A DNA stretch of 64,000 nt from Albula goreensis (lineage: Eukaryota > Chordata > Actinopteri > Albuliformes > Albulidae). A model generated the notes under the pieces. It did not search any database. It was not told where the DNA came from and was given only the letters and a program-made list of their open reading frames with translations. Position 1 is the first letter of the stretch; each line of letters begins with the position of its first letter. The stretch is taken from NCBI GenBank assembly GCA_022829145.1, contig CM040763.1, forward strand, positions 11,889,141-11,953,140, given 5' to 3'. Of the stretch, positions 38,546 through 51,200 are shown piece after piece. The translations under genes were made by a program, and so were the position numbers.

Positions 38546-41500
38546 GGATTACACTACCTACAACGAGTCATCATAGCAGGCATCTGTAAACCGCTCTCCA
38601 AACCTCATCTTATTTATACAGAATCTATGCTCTGCTACAAAACCTTTCCTTAGCCTTGAACCCCATACCTATTCTTCAGTAAATAGAAATTTTTTATACT
38701 TTGTCATAAAACCTTTTAGCTCCTTCTCAGTATTCTGCAGTTACAAATTGTGAATGAAATAGCATTTACTGCTCTTAGAGATGCACGTTAATAGGTAATA
38801 ATATTCTGTGCTGCCTTAGAATACTTCAGTAAAGTTTGACTGAAATTTGTAGTAAAAAAAACCCTGAGCTGCCTTAATTTCCCAGCTCAAAACATCACTG
38901 CCATATTAATGACTCCAGATGGCAGTGTGGACTACTGTGTGCAAATGGAAATGCTTCTCATAAGTTATAAAAAAATGTGTTTTCATTTTACTTATGGTTG
39001 GGTATCATCATTAAATGCAACATATGTGACCAAATACACACACATGAAACTGGTCCACAGAAATTGTGCTGGATATGTAATATGGTAATAAGTTACTAAA
39101 AACATACCATATTTGCTTATGTGCATTTTTTAGAGCACTTTCAAGAAGTCATCAGTATTAAACACCCATTGGGCCAGTATAAATGAACAATCATGTGACA
39201 TAAGCAGCATGTGACCAGTGTTTCCAGCCTTATCCTCCAGGCATCACTGTAGGCACTCAATTTCACAGTTGATCTAAGAAAAATCATTAGATAAACAGAA
39301 CCGGCAAGAGACCAATTATACCACAAAGGGTTAATTAAACAAGTCAGTGTGATGATGTACTGGAAGGGAAATGCCAAAGTAGAACAAGAATGCACCAACA
39401 ACTGCAAAGAGATATGATGGCAGTATCCTTCAGATCTACTTTATCCAAGCCCAGACATTTCTCCAGTCCTACCATATTCTTATTACCACATAATCAGCAG
39501 TCATCAGTGAGAACATTGCCTCTGTTTATGGAGATCATTAACAAAAGATATTTTAACAGTTTTTATCAGCTTGAATTTTATAGCGTTATTGGTACAGGTG
39601 ATTTAGGACATGTGACTGCTGTCTTTGAATGGCATGCATCAGTACAGCCAAATAAAATATAATATGAATCCATTTCCACTCACAGTAGACATTGAACTGG
39701 CCCTTTTCAGCCTGTAGATATTTAACGAAATATTCCAATAAGATAGTTTCTCTCTGTGAAAGTGAATTTTAAAGAAGCATAATTCAAATCCTCTCGAATT
39801 AAAGACCAGGGTACAATAAAGGTGACTCCACCCAAACTTACTTCCTTATTTCACATGAAAAGCAGTGATGAAGAATGAGCACCTACCTCATTCGATCATC
39901 TTTACAAACAGGATTGCTACAGCACATGCACTTTATCTGAAACATTGCATTGCATTTGGGAAATCATTTTACAAGGAAGTCAAAAAAATTGCTTTTCCTA
40001 CATAAACATTCATACTTTCACTGACATGCCAGTTCTATGGTCCATGTGAAACGCCCTTTTAAAACTACAGTATATGACATATCACTGAAAAACATCAAAG
40101 TGACTCAAGTGGGCCTTTAAGATAACGTATCACGTTAAAATAATGAATGTTCACTTTCAAATCAGATCTTTTTTCATACACCTCAGTGGGACCTCTAAAC
40201 CCTCTTCACTTTTCCACTTTTTTCTCCTCGTTTTAGAATGCCAACAGGCATTAACAAACTGCTCATTGTTATAAACTCCACCATCAATTCAAGAGAGAAC
40301 AGCCAAGCATGTGATCTCCTCCAAAACATGTGACTGCACCCCCAGTTCTTAAGTAGAGCCTGCTCAGACATGAGCTGGATTAGCACTCTTCACATGCAGC
40401 TTTGGGCTGGCACACTTTTGGGCTGGTCAGTGGATGTAGCAGTGGGAGTTGTTGGTGAGAGATAATGACACACAGACATCCTTGCCCACTGCATCCCACT
40501 CTCCCTGGGCAATGCTGCAGCCAAAAGTGCACCACCCTGAAGGACTGCCACCCACACTGGGCACAACAATGAGGCCCCACAAAAAAGGTGCTGGAGTATA
40601 TTATGTATGTTTTTAGTAATCGTACAGAGATTAGGGGCAGCAGTTTGTTACTGCTCAACTGGAAAGTGTTGGAGCTGTAAGAAGACATACTGTTAATGAA
40701 TGAGTTTAATAATGGGTGGAGCTATAATTAACTGTCAATCATTGACTTCTTTGAACCTTCAATAATAGTAATAATACAGTCCTCATCTGGATCAGAGGGC
40801 TCCTCTTACCATTGAATTGTCTCCACCAGACTGCCTGAAAGATATTTCCATGGCCTTATACAAGATGTGCTCCAGCCAAAGCCAACAATGTTCCCTAATT
40901 GGCAGCTTCTAAAGACGTTTTTCAGGAATGGCAGCTATAAGAGTTTCATGCAGTTCTTGCGCCTTGGAGATCTCTCGTTTACATTTGTCCAGGTCGTGCC
41001 AACCAAGTATGCCAACTACTGCTCTCTGGCAAAATTCTCTGACAGAAAAATACAGGTCTTATCTCTTAAGATAAGGCTAACTGTCGACTAAACCAAATAA
41101 ATTTTGCTTGTCAGTTTGAAGAGTCTGGCAGTATGCCCGGTTTGACCACAGAAAAACACAGCGCTTCTTTTAAATGTTTCTCCAACGTGCTTTGTTATGT
41201 TTCTGCCAATTTATTCACCGTCATGAATCTTCCCCATCCCGATGAGAAGATCCGCCACCATGATCATAAAGAGACCGAACGACTACAAAGAGCCATTAGC
41301 TGAGAGATAATTCACGTTAATTAAACGGTTGAGTGGACTGGCAAGAACCATGTTTCCATAAATTTGTTGAGAATCGATATAATGAGAGTGGAATATGCAC
41401 TCGGATGCTCAATCTCACAACAGTCTGCACTTAATCTGATAGGTCAGTTCTTCCTTATAATCCGATTAATTGTGCAAGTATTAGATGTTTGTGTCCTGGG

Positions 41501-41880
41501 AATTTATTGAAAGTACCTTTCATACATTCGTAATATTTTATGTTACTGTTATAATGGTAAACTAACGTTACGAATGAAAGGTTAAAACATTACAACAATT
41601 TGACAGACATAATGTGGGAGATTCACCAACTAACCAAAGAATTCCTCAACTATAACACTTTTGATTAAATACGAACATATCTCAATTTCATTGGAAAACA
41701 ACCATTGATTTAACGATAAGATAGTTGCAGCACGATAGTTCCAGTAAATGTTTCGTATAATTACTGTTCCTTTCATGCTTTTGAATACGCACCTTAATTC
41801 AAATTTCCATCTTCTGAAGACTAAAAAACAAAAAGTTTGCCACTAAAATGCCATACCGCTAACTTTTGAAGACCAAGCAT

Positions 41881-42112
41881 TCGCTTCAAAATCGCAAGGT
41901 GGGCCGACCCACTATTTGTATCGACCAATGGGGCGGTTGAACAGGAAGCGCTGCGCTTTGGCAGTCGTGATGCCTACTTGCCAACTCCTCTCATCCCAGC
42001 AGTGCTGTTCTCACGGGAAAAGACATGGTGGATGCCGGTGAAGTCGCGCGTCTAATTTAGAGTTTTGCACAGTATGCATTGTTTCCTTGAGGCTGGAGGG
42101 TAATTTGCAGCG
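41881..42112 (+). promoter_or_regulatory. mcub: mcub proximal promoter and 5' leader
   Basis: A CCAAT box (41925-41929) directly abuts a GC box, GGGGCGG (41930-41936), about 180 bp before the mcub ATG. No TATA box is evident. The 200 bp around it are richer in CpG than the flanks (GGGCCGACCC, GAAGCGCTGCG, AAGTCGCGCG). This is typical of a housekeeping mitochondrial gene promoter. The transcription start cannot be set from sequence alone. Confidence 0.6.
41970..42103 (+). promoter_or_regulatory. Three short upstream ORFs in the mcub leader region
   Basis: Upstream ATGs occur at 41970 (24-codon frame ending about 42041), 42025 (MVDAGEVARLI, stop 42058-42060) and 42074 (MHCFLEAGG, stop 42101-42103). 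The last is in frame with the mcub ATG and stops 9 nt before it. If transcription starts upstream of them, they would be expected to damp translation. Whether each is transcribed depends on the unknown start site. Confidence 0.4.
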
Positions 42113-42210
42113 ATGGTGTCTTTGGGAAGGCTAGTCAGACTTCAAGTTGGAGTTTTCCGAGCGCTCTGTCATACAAATCAGTCTGTGCAACCTCGGGTAC
42201 TTTCACTCAA
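42113..42210 (+). CDS. mcub: mcub exon 1 (start codon and transit peptide)
   Basis: Encodes MVSLGRLVRLQVGVFRALCH and the residues after it. It is rich in Arg, with Leu/Val and no acidic residue, as expected of a mitochondrial targeting peptide. The ATG has G at -3 and G at +4 (good Kozak context) and an in-frame TAA at 42101-42103, so it cannot extend upstream in this frame. It ends in phase 2 at a perfect donor, CAA|GTAAGT. Its last residues (PRVLSLK across the junction) match human MCUB (PQVLRVK) without a gap. Confidence 0.9.
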
Positions 42211-45200
42211 GTAAGTTCCGAATTACCTGTTCTGCATGTCCATTTTTAATGTAATGTAATATTCTGTATAATAAGTCTTATATATGGAAGTTCAAATTGC
42301 ACAATAATGAAGTAACGTAACGTAATGGTACAGTAATTCGGGTTTGCATTCGACATAGGAAATTTGGTTACCAATGGCACATTTCGATAATGAAAGATAA
42401 GATTTGCATTTCAACGTTCATTGTAAGCACTTCTGTAATAAAAAAAAAAATGGCAGGTGTGCACATATAGGTGTGGAGTATTTATTGAATTGAGAATTAT
42501 CCATGTTTGCATGGTGTGTTGTGAATATTTCCCAGTTGCTCGCTCCCTACCAAAAGTAAAGAATAACTTACGCACATAGTGGCCAACTGCTAATTCTGGC
42601 TTTTTTTAATAGTAAGTAACATTGCCGGGTAACATTCAGGAAATGGTTTACCTCTTGTCTTGGGCTGGGTACTATAATGAGGCTATTTGAAAGTCTCCAA
42701 TATCTTTTTCGTCAGTAAACTGAGATACGATGAAAGGCAATGCCTACACCGTTGCTGTCGGCTTGTTGTGGTCCTCTAACCACATTAAACTGAAACTCTT
42801 GCTGTCACACTTCCAAAGCGCTATATGTTGGGATTGATATGTGCCTGTTGATACTGGAATTATTCTTAAGAGAAAAATTTAACTTACTTTAGCCAATTTT
42901 ATTTCAGATTTCCGGTTAAGAATAAACATACATTATTCCCTAAATCAAATGGCTGCAGTCAGAGAATCTGAGTCTTGGAACTGCCTTTATTGAAAGGTTA
43001 CCACATCAGCTGTGCAGCATAGAAATCTCAAAATATTCCATAGATTAGTGATACTTTACAGTGGTCGGCATTATCTTTTTGAGCTTTCAGCTTTTTGAGT
43101 TCGGACCTTGTGAAACCCTTCTTTATCGTTGTCACCTGACAACTCAATACTGCAATTCATGTGCAAAGATCTCAGTTCATATGTGAGGTTTATGGTTCAA
43201 ATTGTATCGTCATCTCCTTGGCTAGACAAAGTTGTGAAGTGCTTATCTGGGCACTTCCTTTTCCTGTTTTATGCCTTATGAGTGATAGTAATTTATGTGT
43301 GCGTGAACCTTTTGGTATGCTAAAAGGTATGATGAATTACTGCCTAATTGCTTGACAGGGACTTATTTTATATTCAGTCCATGATCTCATAGTGTTTGCA
43401 TCTATTTAAGGGAAATGGCTCTATTTATCATATCAATGTCTTATGTAAAGGAAGAAATTCCATTTCAACAACCTTTCCCCCATGTTTCCATCTTTGCCAA
43501 ACCTTCAGCGTATCCCTGCTTCATCAGATACCATACTGGAGTGATGCTTTTATACCTGGTTGCATGAAAGGAATGCCAGACAATGAATGGTGTTGGAGTC
43601 CAGATTAGTGTCGTAATACCTAAAACAGACTTGGATCATTGTGTTTGAGCCTTGGTGGTGAACACAAAAACACAGCCCTGGTTAATCTATGGTGGAGCAG
43701 GCCTGTCAATGCTATGCCAACCCTCTGAGCAAACCTGTGAAAATAATATACTGAGCCAGCTCAATTGCCTCTATATTTCATCTCATGATACGAATAGATT
43801 TATGGTAAAGAGTGCCTACTGCCTTACCATCCTGAGGCAATCATTCCTCAGCCTCATTTGTGTGTTCTTTTGCTGTGTGGGAGGGACTGCCGTACAGTTT
43901 ACAGATAACAAGTGATGAGGAGATTTATGGTTACGGTCTGAGAACATTAAATTCCACCCATTAATCCTAATCTAGCCTCCAGCACTCCCTCTTAGGTATG
44001 GGGAACTGTGCCTGCTTTCCACATAAATGAAGAGTTGTGAAATCCATAGTCTCCCTAACATGAGTAGCAGGCAGGAGTGCACACTTCATGCATGGGAAAG
44101 GAGCTCTTATAGGGGTTCAGTGTCAATTCTTTGAGGATAAGTCTCTGAGATAGTCCTCTGTTTTGAGTCTCAAGGTCAGTCACTTCATTGTTGTCATCTT
44201 ATCTTTAATTTACTACTATAATATAGAATATCAATACCTACAAATTGTTGTGCTTTTTGCACAAATATAGTAATGGTGTCAGCATTCATATACCACAATT
44301 ATCTATTATATTATACACAGCAAGAGGTCTATAAATTTTACATTTCAAACCCACGTATGACTTCCATGAAGTCTTAAATAAACCTGATTTCCATATTGGC
44401 AAAACCAGAGAACATGTCCCTACTGTTTTTGTGACTGGATTGAGAGTGGAGTGGGTGGGGTTGAGAGAGATATCAAATAACAATCACAGAGGACTGTAAG
44501 GAAGCACATTCCTATGCCAGCATTGATGATGATCTACTTTAATAAACAAGAATAAACTTGATGAGTTATCCTGATTAATCAGGAAATGCTGCTTCTCTGT
44601 GCCAAATGTCTGAATAAGTAGCAGCAGATGTCTGTCATAAACTCACACAACAAACTCTTGCACTCTTTGAAACCCAGTTGCAGGGAACTATTTTCAACAA
44701 CAAAGCTAAATACTTGTGGGAATTTAGGAAAATCAGTATTTCTGGATTAATAAGGAAAAAGAAAATTAATATAGCCAAGTAGGTGCCATACTTTCCTTGG
44801 TCTGTATTGTTTTGATGAACTTTGAAGTAAAGATTAGAGTAAGGATAGACTGATGGTCTGCATTGTGTATATATATATGAATACAATGACTGGCACAGAC
44901 TTTCACTGCCTTGTCCCTCACTGATTCCATGCTTTCCTCCAAGCCCAGTGATCCGCACAGCTCTGATTACACAGCAGGGAGGTCAGTGTCTCTACTTTCC
45001 TACACAGCCATCCATCTCGAATACAGCCCAGCTCATTTTGGAGAGTAGTGCACACAGCTCTAACACAACATTAAATCTCTCCTGTCAAATGTGTGTAATT
45101 TTTACCAACAGCATATTACTGTATACCACTGCTGTCTGGTAAAATTAAAGTAATGTAAAGTATACCCATAGATCCTTGGCAAAAATCACTTAACATATTA

Positions 45201-48200
45201 CTGTACCTGCTGTAATCCAGGGTGGAGAAAGGTTTCTTCTGTGTTCTCAGTTCCCACACCCTCCCTCTGTGCCATTTGGTTCTAAATGAGGAATGATCAG
45301 TTTGTAATTCATTGTGTTCTGTATAAGTACTGACTCCATCAGTGTTATGTGTCTCTGATATGATCTGAATGTAAAGGTTACAGTGGTTGGATTCAGCTTG
45401 GGGCTGACAGCATCTTGCCTCCCACAGGGCTGTCAGCGCCCAGCACCACTGCATGTTGAGCTTGACCTTTTGCCTTAGCACTGTTATTTCATGAACCCCA
45501 ACTCCCCACTGAAGGTCCTGTGAGACCACTGTGTCTGGATTTGAGCTCCCCTGCTGAATCCATCCAGCTCTGTGAGGATGGAGCCAGTGAGAGGCAACCC
45601 CAGCCCTGAGGATCTGTCATTTAGCTGATGCTTTTATCCAAAGTGACTTACAGTTGATTAGGCTAGCCAAGGGGATTTAATTAAAATTAAAACCCATGTG
45701 GGGTTAAGGGACTTGCTCAGGGGCCCAACAGCAATGAAGTTCTTGGTGTGGCTGGACTGGGGCTTGAATCACCAACCTCAGGGTCCCAGTCATGTACTTT
45801 AGCCACTAGACTGCAGGCTGCCCCAGCTCCACCAGCTCCACTACTTACAGTCATGCCCTGCCACAGTTAGCCCTGCAGCTTGCATATCTCTACAAGTAAG
45901 CCCTCCACAACACCGTCTGAACTGCCTAGACATCAAAAAACAGCAAGAAATGATAATATTTATGTTTGAAACCACAAGTTTTCAAACATATAAATACAAG
46001 TGAGGCAGTAAATTGTTTAAGGCTCAGTGTAATAAAGGGGTCTGTACATTGTGTCTTGTGGCAGCAAGACTGAGCTGAAGTAATCATTAATATGTCTGCA
46101 GGTTAAAGGATGAGCGTTTTCTTTAAGGCACTTTCCATGGAGATTTTACTTGTGTGAACATTTGACTGCCTACTTATTTGTGTTGTACACATTAATTGTG
46201 GTCAGAATCATAATTTTAAAACATCCTAAAAGGTGACTTATTGAAAATTTTTGAGAGTTGACCCTCTTAGGGTTTAAATAATAATGCGTATGGTTGCTTT
46301 GACACCCTGGTAATTTCCTGTTGGTTTGATATTTTGTGAAAGAGAAGGAGTGAAGTTAGATCATTGTTGTTTGTTCCTAGCCATCTGATTATAATTAACC
46401 CAGAGGCCATTGCAGTCTGTCTACATTTGACAGGTGACAGTGCCGAAGGGACAGCAGCACAGTTCACAAGTCAGATTGTTAGCGGACACTTGCTAATCAT
46501 TTTAAAAGAACACCTGGACTTTGGTCTTTAGAGACACTTTGGCCTTGAAATGGCTCGTCCCTCATCAGAACAGAACCAATGGTGGCATCATGCCAAGATA
46601 TCTATCTCAAGTATCACTCTCAATGTGCTATTGACCTGGTTTTCTAAATAGAGGACATTGAAATAGGTAAATATACACGTTCAATGAAACTGCATGGTAT
46701 CAGTTTGTATGACCCCACCTAAAGGCCGCCCCTTACTGAAGATCAGCTTGGCCCAATGGACAGTGACATCATAGTACTGGGATTGTGGAACAGCTTCAAA
46801 AAGCCAAGCATCGTCTTAAACAGACAATTATTTGGAATGTGCAAAGAAAATATTGCGTAGATATAGCTGTGACAGGCATCCCTTTTGAGTGTGTGACTAT
46901 TGAATCAGGCCAGAGCAGAGGCATGATAATTAAAGATTATGCCAGAGAGCGCATTCATATCAATAAGAGAAATACTGGGGCCCTGAAGGGGTCTTAACAT
47001 GACAAATGATAAGAATTAAAGCAACTGATGGCTGTTTGAACAAACTATGGTGATGTTACTGTGTGATTAAAGAGCTCTCGTTTTCTTTCTGTGCTCAGCT
47101 GGCTCAGCTCTCCGGGGTGAGGTACATTAAGGTTCAAATGACATTTGCATTTCATTTATGCAGTCAGTCATTTATAGGTTGTGGCTGCCAATTGTTGTTT
47201 GTTTATTATTTATTTCTGTGAGTGTTTTTATACTGACATTCTTACAGGCTGGGTTGAACTGATAAAAGTCATTGGTGCAGCAGTCGGTTGATTGATATGC
47301 TCCTGCTCTTGGGATCCCCTGTTGGGACTGAAAGGCAAACAGTGACGGCCTCACAGAGCACAAAACACTGAGGTCAGTCTCAAAGGTACGTTTTATGTCT
47401 CTGCGAAGTAAAGAACTGAGTGCCTGTAGATTGACACTTTCCACTTTCTTTTTAGAGAGCTGGCATCTGCGTGTTTACAGATATATTGTTGGAAACAATA
47501 GGGCTGAGTCAGTCAGGGAAACAAAAGAAAAATTAGACTTGTGGTGGTTGGCCACAGGGATCACACTGTGACAAAGGGAGCATTCTGACAGTGTAGCGCA
47601 GGAAGCTGCAAAGGCAGATTAGAATTGGTTTCTGCTGTGCGGCTCTGTGCAACGACAGGAACAAACAAATGAAAAAACCTGCAGTGGAGTGACTCTGCCC
47701 CTGTCATTCAGCAAATATTTGCATGGCACAACATTTCCTTAGAAGAATGAATACAGTCTCGACCCAGTGTCCGGGAGTGTTAATGTTTTTTCACTACACT
47801 CACTATGTAAACTGATGAGGGGCAAAACAAACTAAGACAGGTTTGGCAGGAAACAAAGTGTTAACGCTGCAAATTGAGTGCATGCAACTTTGAACCACAC
47901 AGAAGTCAGATTAGTTGATTTTGCTGTGCTGAGTGATCGCTTGGAAGTGATGCTTAATGATGATGCAGATAACAGTCGGGGTCAGGAGGGAGATTTGTGG
48001 TTCAGCCAAAGAGTTCTCTCAAGACAAGTGCTGATCGTGACACTTCAAAGGGGCATCAGATGAACATTTTAAATGCTTTGGCATTTGGCATGGAGAATAT
48101 CCCATAGCTCTGACAGAAACATGGCCGTGCTGGACTTGCACGATACCAAACTACAGGAAAATACTAAATGATGGCTGAGTTCCCTCACCTCTCCTCCCAG

Positions 48201-51200
48201 GAAATAACACAGCTGTCCATTAAATTGCTCAAGGCCATCAGTACAAGCCTATCCAACCAAAATAAAGTATGCTTACTTTAAGTTTAATGTGAGAAAGGCC
48301 TCCACTCTTTACCCTCTTAGCTCTAATGGGAAAGTGAGGGTAATTACTGGCACTGTGTGTCCCTTGGTTTCTGAGACAGCAGACAGAATACAAATGATTT
48401 AATGCAAATCGTTATCATGCAGCCATCCAGACACTGTGGATGACAGCAGATGTAATTTGGTTTTGACCTCCCCTCAACATATTTCTTCACGGCGGTGAAA
48501 TGTTTTATGGCCGCATACTCTCCAGCTTCCCTGGAGACATGTATACCCGTGGAAGGAATTATTGATGCCACTGTCAGGCTCCTGAACAGCGCTCGTCGCA
48601 GAGGGAGGTGTCTGATTGGCCAATCCTCCCACAACGACTGCGGAGGAACGTCTTTATTTGACCGTGAAAGGGGGCTGTAATTCACCATGTCGGGACTCGG
48701 AACTGTGATGAAGTGATCATTGCTTGGGTCTTGGTGGTGATGGAGTTTACATGCATAATTTTGAAACAGAATGAGTTGTTCAGATTGAGCCAACTGATAG
48801 CTTCAATTGACTTCTCTTTTGTTTGAGCCCAAAACCTTGCACTGTCCTCAGCACACTGTAAAATGTTCAGTGGTCAACAGTAGGAGGTAAAAATATATTT
48901 TGTTGTACACTGATCTCTGCGCAGGCTAGTTTGAGCTGAACCAAACTGGCAGGTGTAGCATCATTGTCTTTCTATTGCACTTCATGCTACCCAAGCTGGA
49001 GCACAACACACTAGCCCGAATGCTAGGGGCTACTCAAACAGAGATAATGACAGGGACTTCCTGCAACATGTCCATTCCAAATTACAGCACTCTGGTCTTC
49101 TCTAAAACTGACAACTGGTAATTTCCTGAGGTCGCCATCTCCTCCCACATAACAGCTCCAGACCAGGTCCACGCTGAGCCACAGCTGATTAGAATGCAAA
49201 ACAGAGCACTGGAGCTATCATACAATCTGCTTGGAGCCCAAAAGTCAGCCTTGTTCAAATCTCACATTCATATATAGGTGAGTTCGCTGGCTCTTGTTAA
49301 TTGTGCCTAGTATTGGTGCTTGTTGTTCCAATGCCTGTTGCTGATCCTAACTGACTTGCAATAGGTCCATCTGGCATACTCATTAAACATCTGCAGCTGC
49401 GTGTTTGCAGAATCAATGCAGGTTAAGCACTGATACATAGCTCAAGGGTAAAACAGCAGTGGGAATTTCAAACTGCAACCCAGCAATTTCATCTTCTTCT
49501 CAAAACTGATGTTTACCATCTTAAAATAACACGATACAATTCATGTAATTATATGATATGATTCATAGTGTCTTATATAAAAAAATACAGGGTCTAATAC
49601 TTGTAATTTCTCACTGTGTTTCATTATAATGGGGCTCATTGCAAGGCTGCAGACTGAGAGTAATTCCAGCTATCGCTACAGCTCACTGGTCTGCTCTGTG
49701 AGTGCCTCATTGTAGCGTAGTTAACATGACAAAGTGTGTTGGTCATGGAATGCTAATCCTTATCGTTGAGGGACAGTGTGGGAGCAGGCTTTTGTTCCAT
49801 CCCAGCACTGAAACTCTTCATTTTACTAATCAAGGCCTTGATTGAACACCATTATTAGTTTATGAGCTGAATATAGTGTTTTAGTGCTGGGCTGGAATAA
49901 AAATGTACACATACGCTGGCCCTGCTGATAATATTGGACAGCCCTGGTGTAAGCAGTAGAAGATCAGCTCCCATGACGAGAACTCAATAGCCAACAGCCC
50001 ACACACTAACATTGTAGCAGCACAAGAGCAGGGTTCTGCATGAGTGTGTTTATTTTGTGATGTCCCCAGAAAGCCACTAACCACTGACTAGATGATGGAG
50101 ATAACAAGATCTAGACTGTTTATCCCCTGACCGGTGGGGGATGACAGTTTACATAGTTTGCTTCCCATAACTAACAGAAATATTTCAGTCTCTCATGAAG
50201 CTTGTAAGATTCAGCAGACAAGCCTCTCAGTTCTGTGTGTATTGTCTACTTTTCAGGGTAAACCGGTTTAAATTTCTTACATGGGGGGTTTCTAGAGGAT
50301 GCAGGTTCTATAAGATGCATGAATGCTAGGGGTACATGCAGGTAGTGTTTGTGTTGCTGGTAACTCTGTGGTTCGGAAAGAGTAATGAGTGAGTGTAAAA
50401 TTAAACAGCATACTGGTGTGAAGGGGGAGGAGCTATGTGCCAAGTCAACAAACACATAGGGACCAATTTGAGGAGGCAGGAGGACATTGTAATAGCCGTG
50501 CAGAGCTCTACAATTCAGTTTCCATGTGATTCACAACAGTATGTGTCACTGGTAAGCAACAGCCAATAATAGCACAGAAAAATTATAAGTGTATGCCCAT
50601 TTAAAAGGAATGTGGCAGGCTTTGATTTGGCCAAGGCATTGTCACAAGTTTAGTCATATCTTGGCTGTTAATTATGATAAGTTATGAGAAGTCATCAAGT
50701 TTTCCAACATCCTTATAAGAATTATTTTGTACAAGCCTCTTTTGATCTGCACTAATATATGAGGTGTTTGAGTTTCACAAGAAAACACAACAAAGACAAA
50801 TTTGAACTTGCAAAATGTGTGCATTTTAATTTAATTTCTTGCTGGCAAATATTTGTGCACAGTAGTCATTTTCAAGGGAATGGATTTCTTGTGAAAGCAT
50901 AACTCTCACATTTTTTGCAGGTTTAGGTTTGCAGTGTAATACATTGGGTTCAATTAGCCTTGAAGAGTAATGAGCGGAGTAAGTGCTAATTCTTAATGAA
51001 ACGGTTTACAGAGTCAGCAAGGAGTTGGATTACTTTCAGGGCTGTGTCGATTGCAATGGTGTGTAAAGCAGGGCCATTCTTGAGAGGTAAATTGCTTAGC
51101 TCCTGTTTGACAGGCGGGTCTCCTAGCCAGGTACTTTACATCTTAGCCCTAGCACTCTGCTGAACAAACATTCTGACTAAATACTGTGGCAAAAGTATCC

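Larger units (their letters stand above)
33956..41880. other. Gene-free stretch upstream of mcub
   Basis: Holds homeodomain-core-rich sequence at 37281-37764, the CT and GT/G tracts, and the CTCF motif at 38533. No exon seen, including no sign of SEC24B, which lies upstream of MCUB in human. Confidence 0.55.

Noticed and set aside
40380-40688. 102-codon Cys-rich minus-strand frame
   Set aside because: No recognisable family, no signal peptide or regular Cys spacing; probably chance in a less AT-rich patch or an old repeat.
47098-47121. Strong acceptor (TTTCTTTCTGTGCTCAG) with a nearby GT, tried as an mcub exon
   Set aside because: Phase would fit, but it reads into TGA, and the family sequence is fully accounted for without it.
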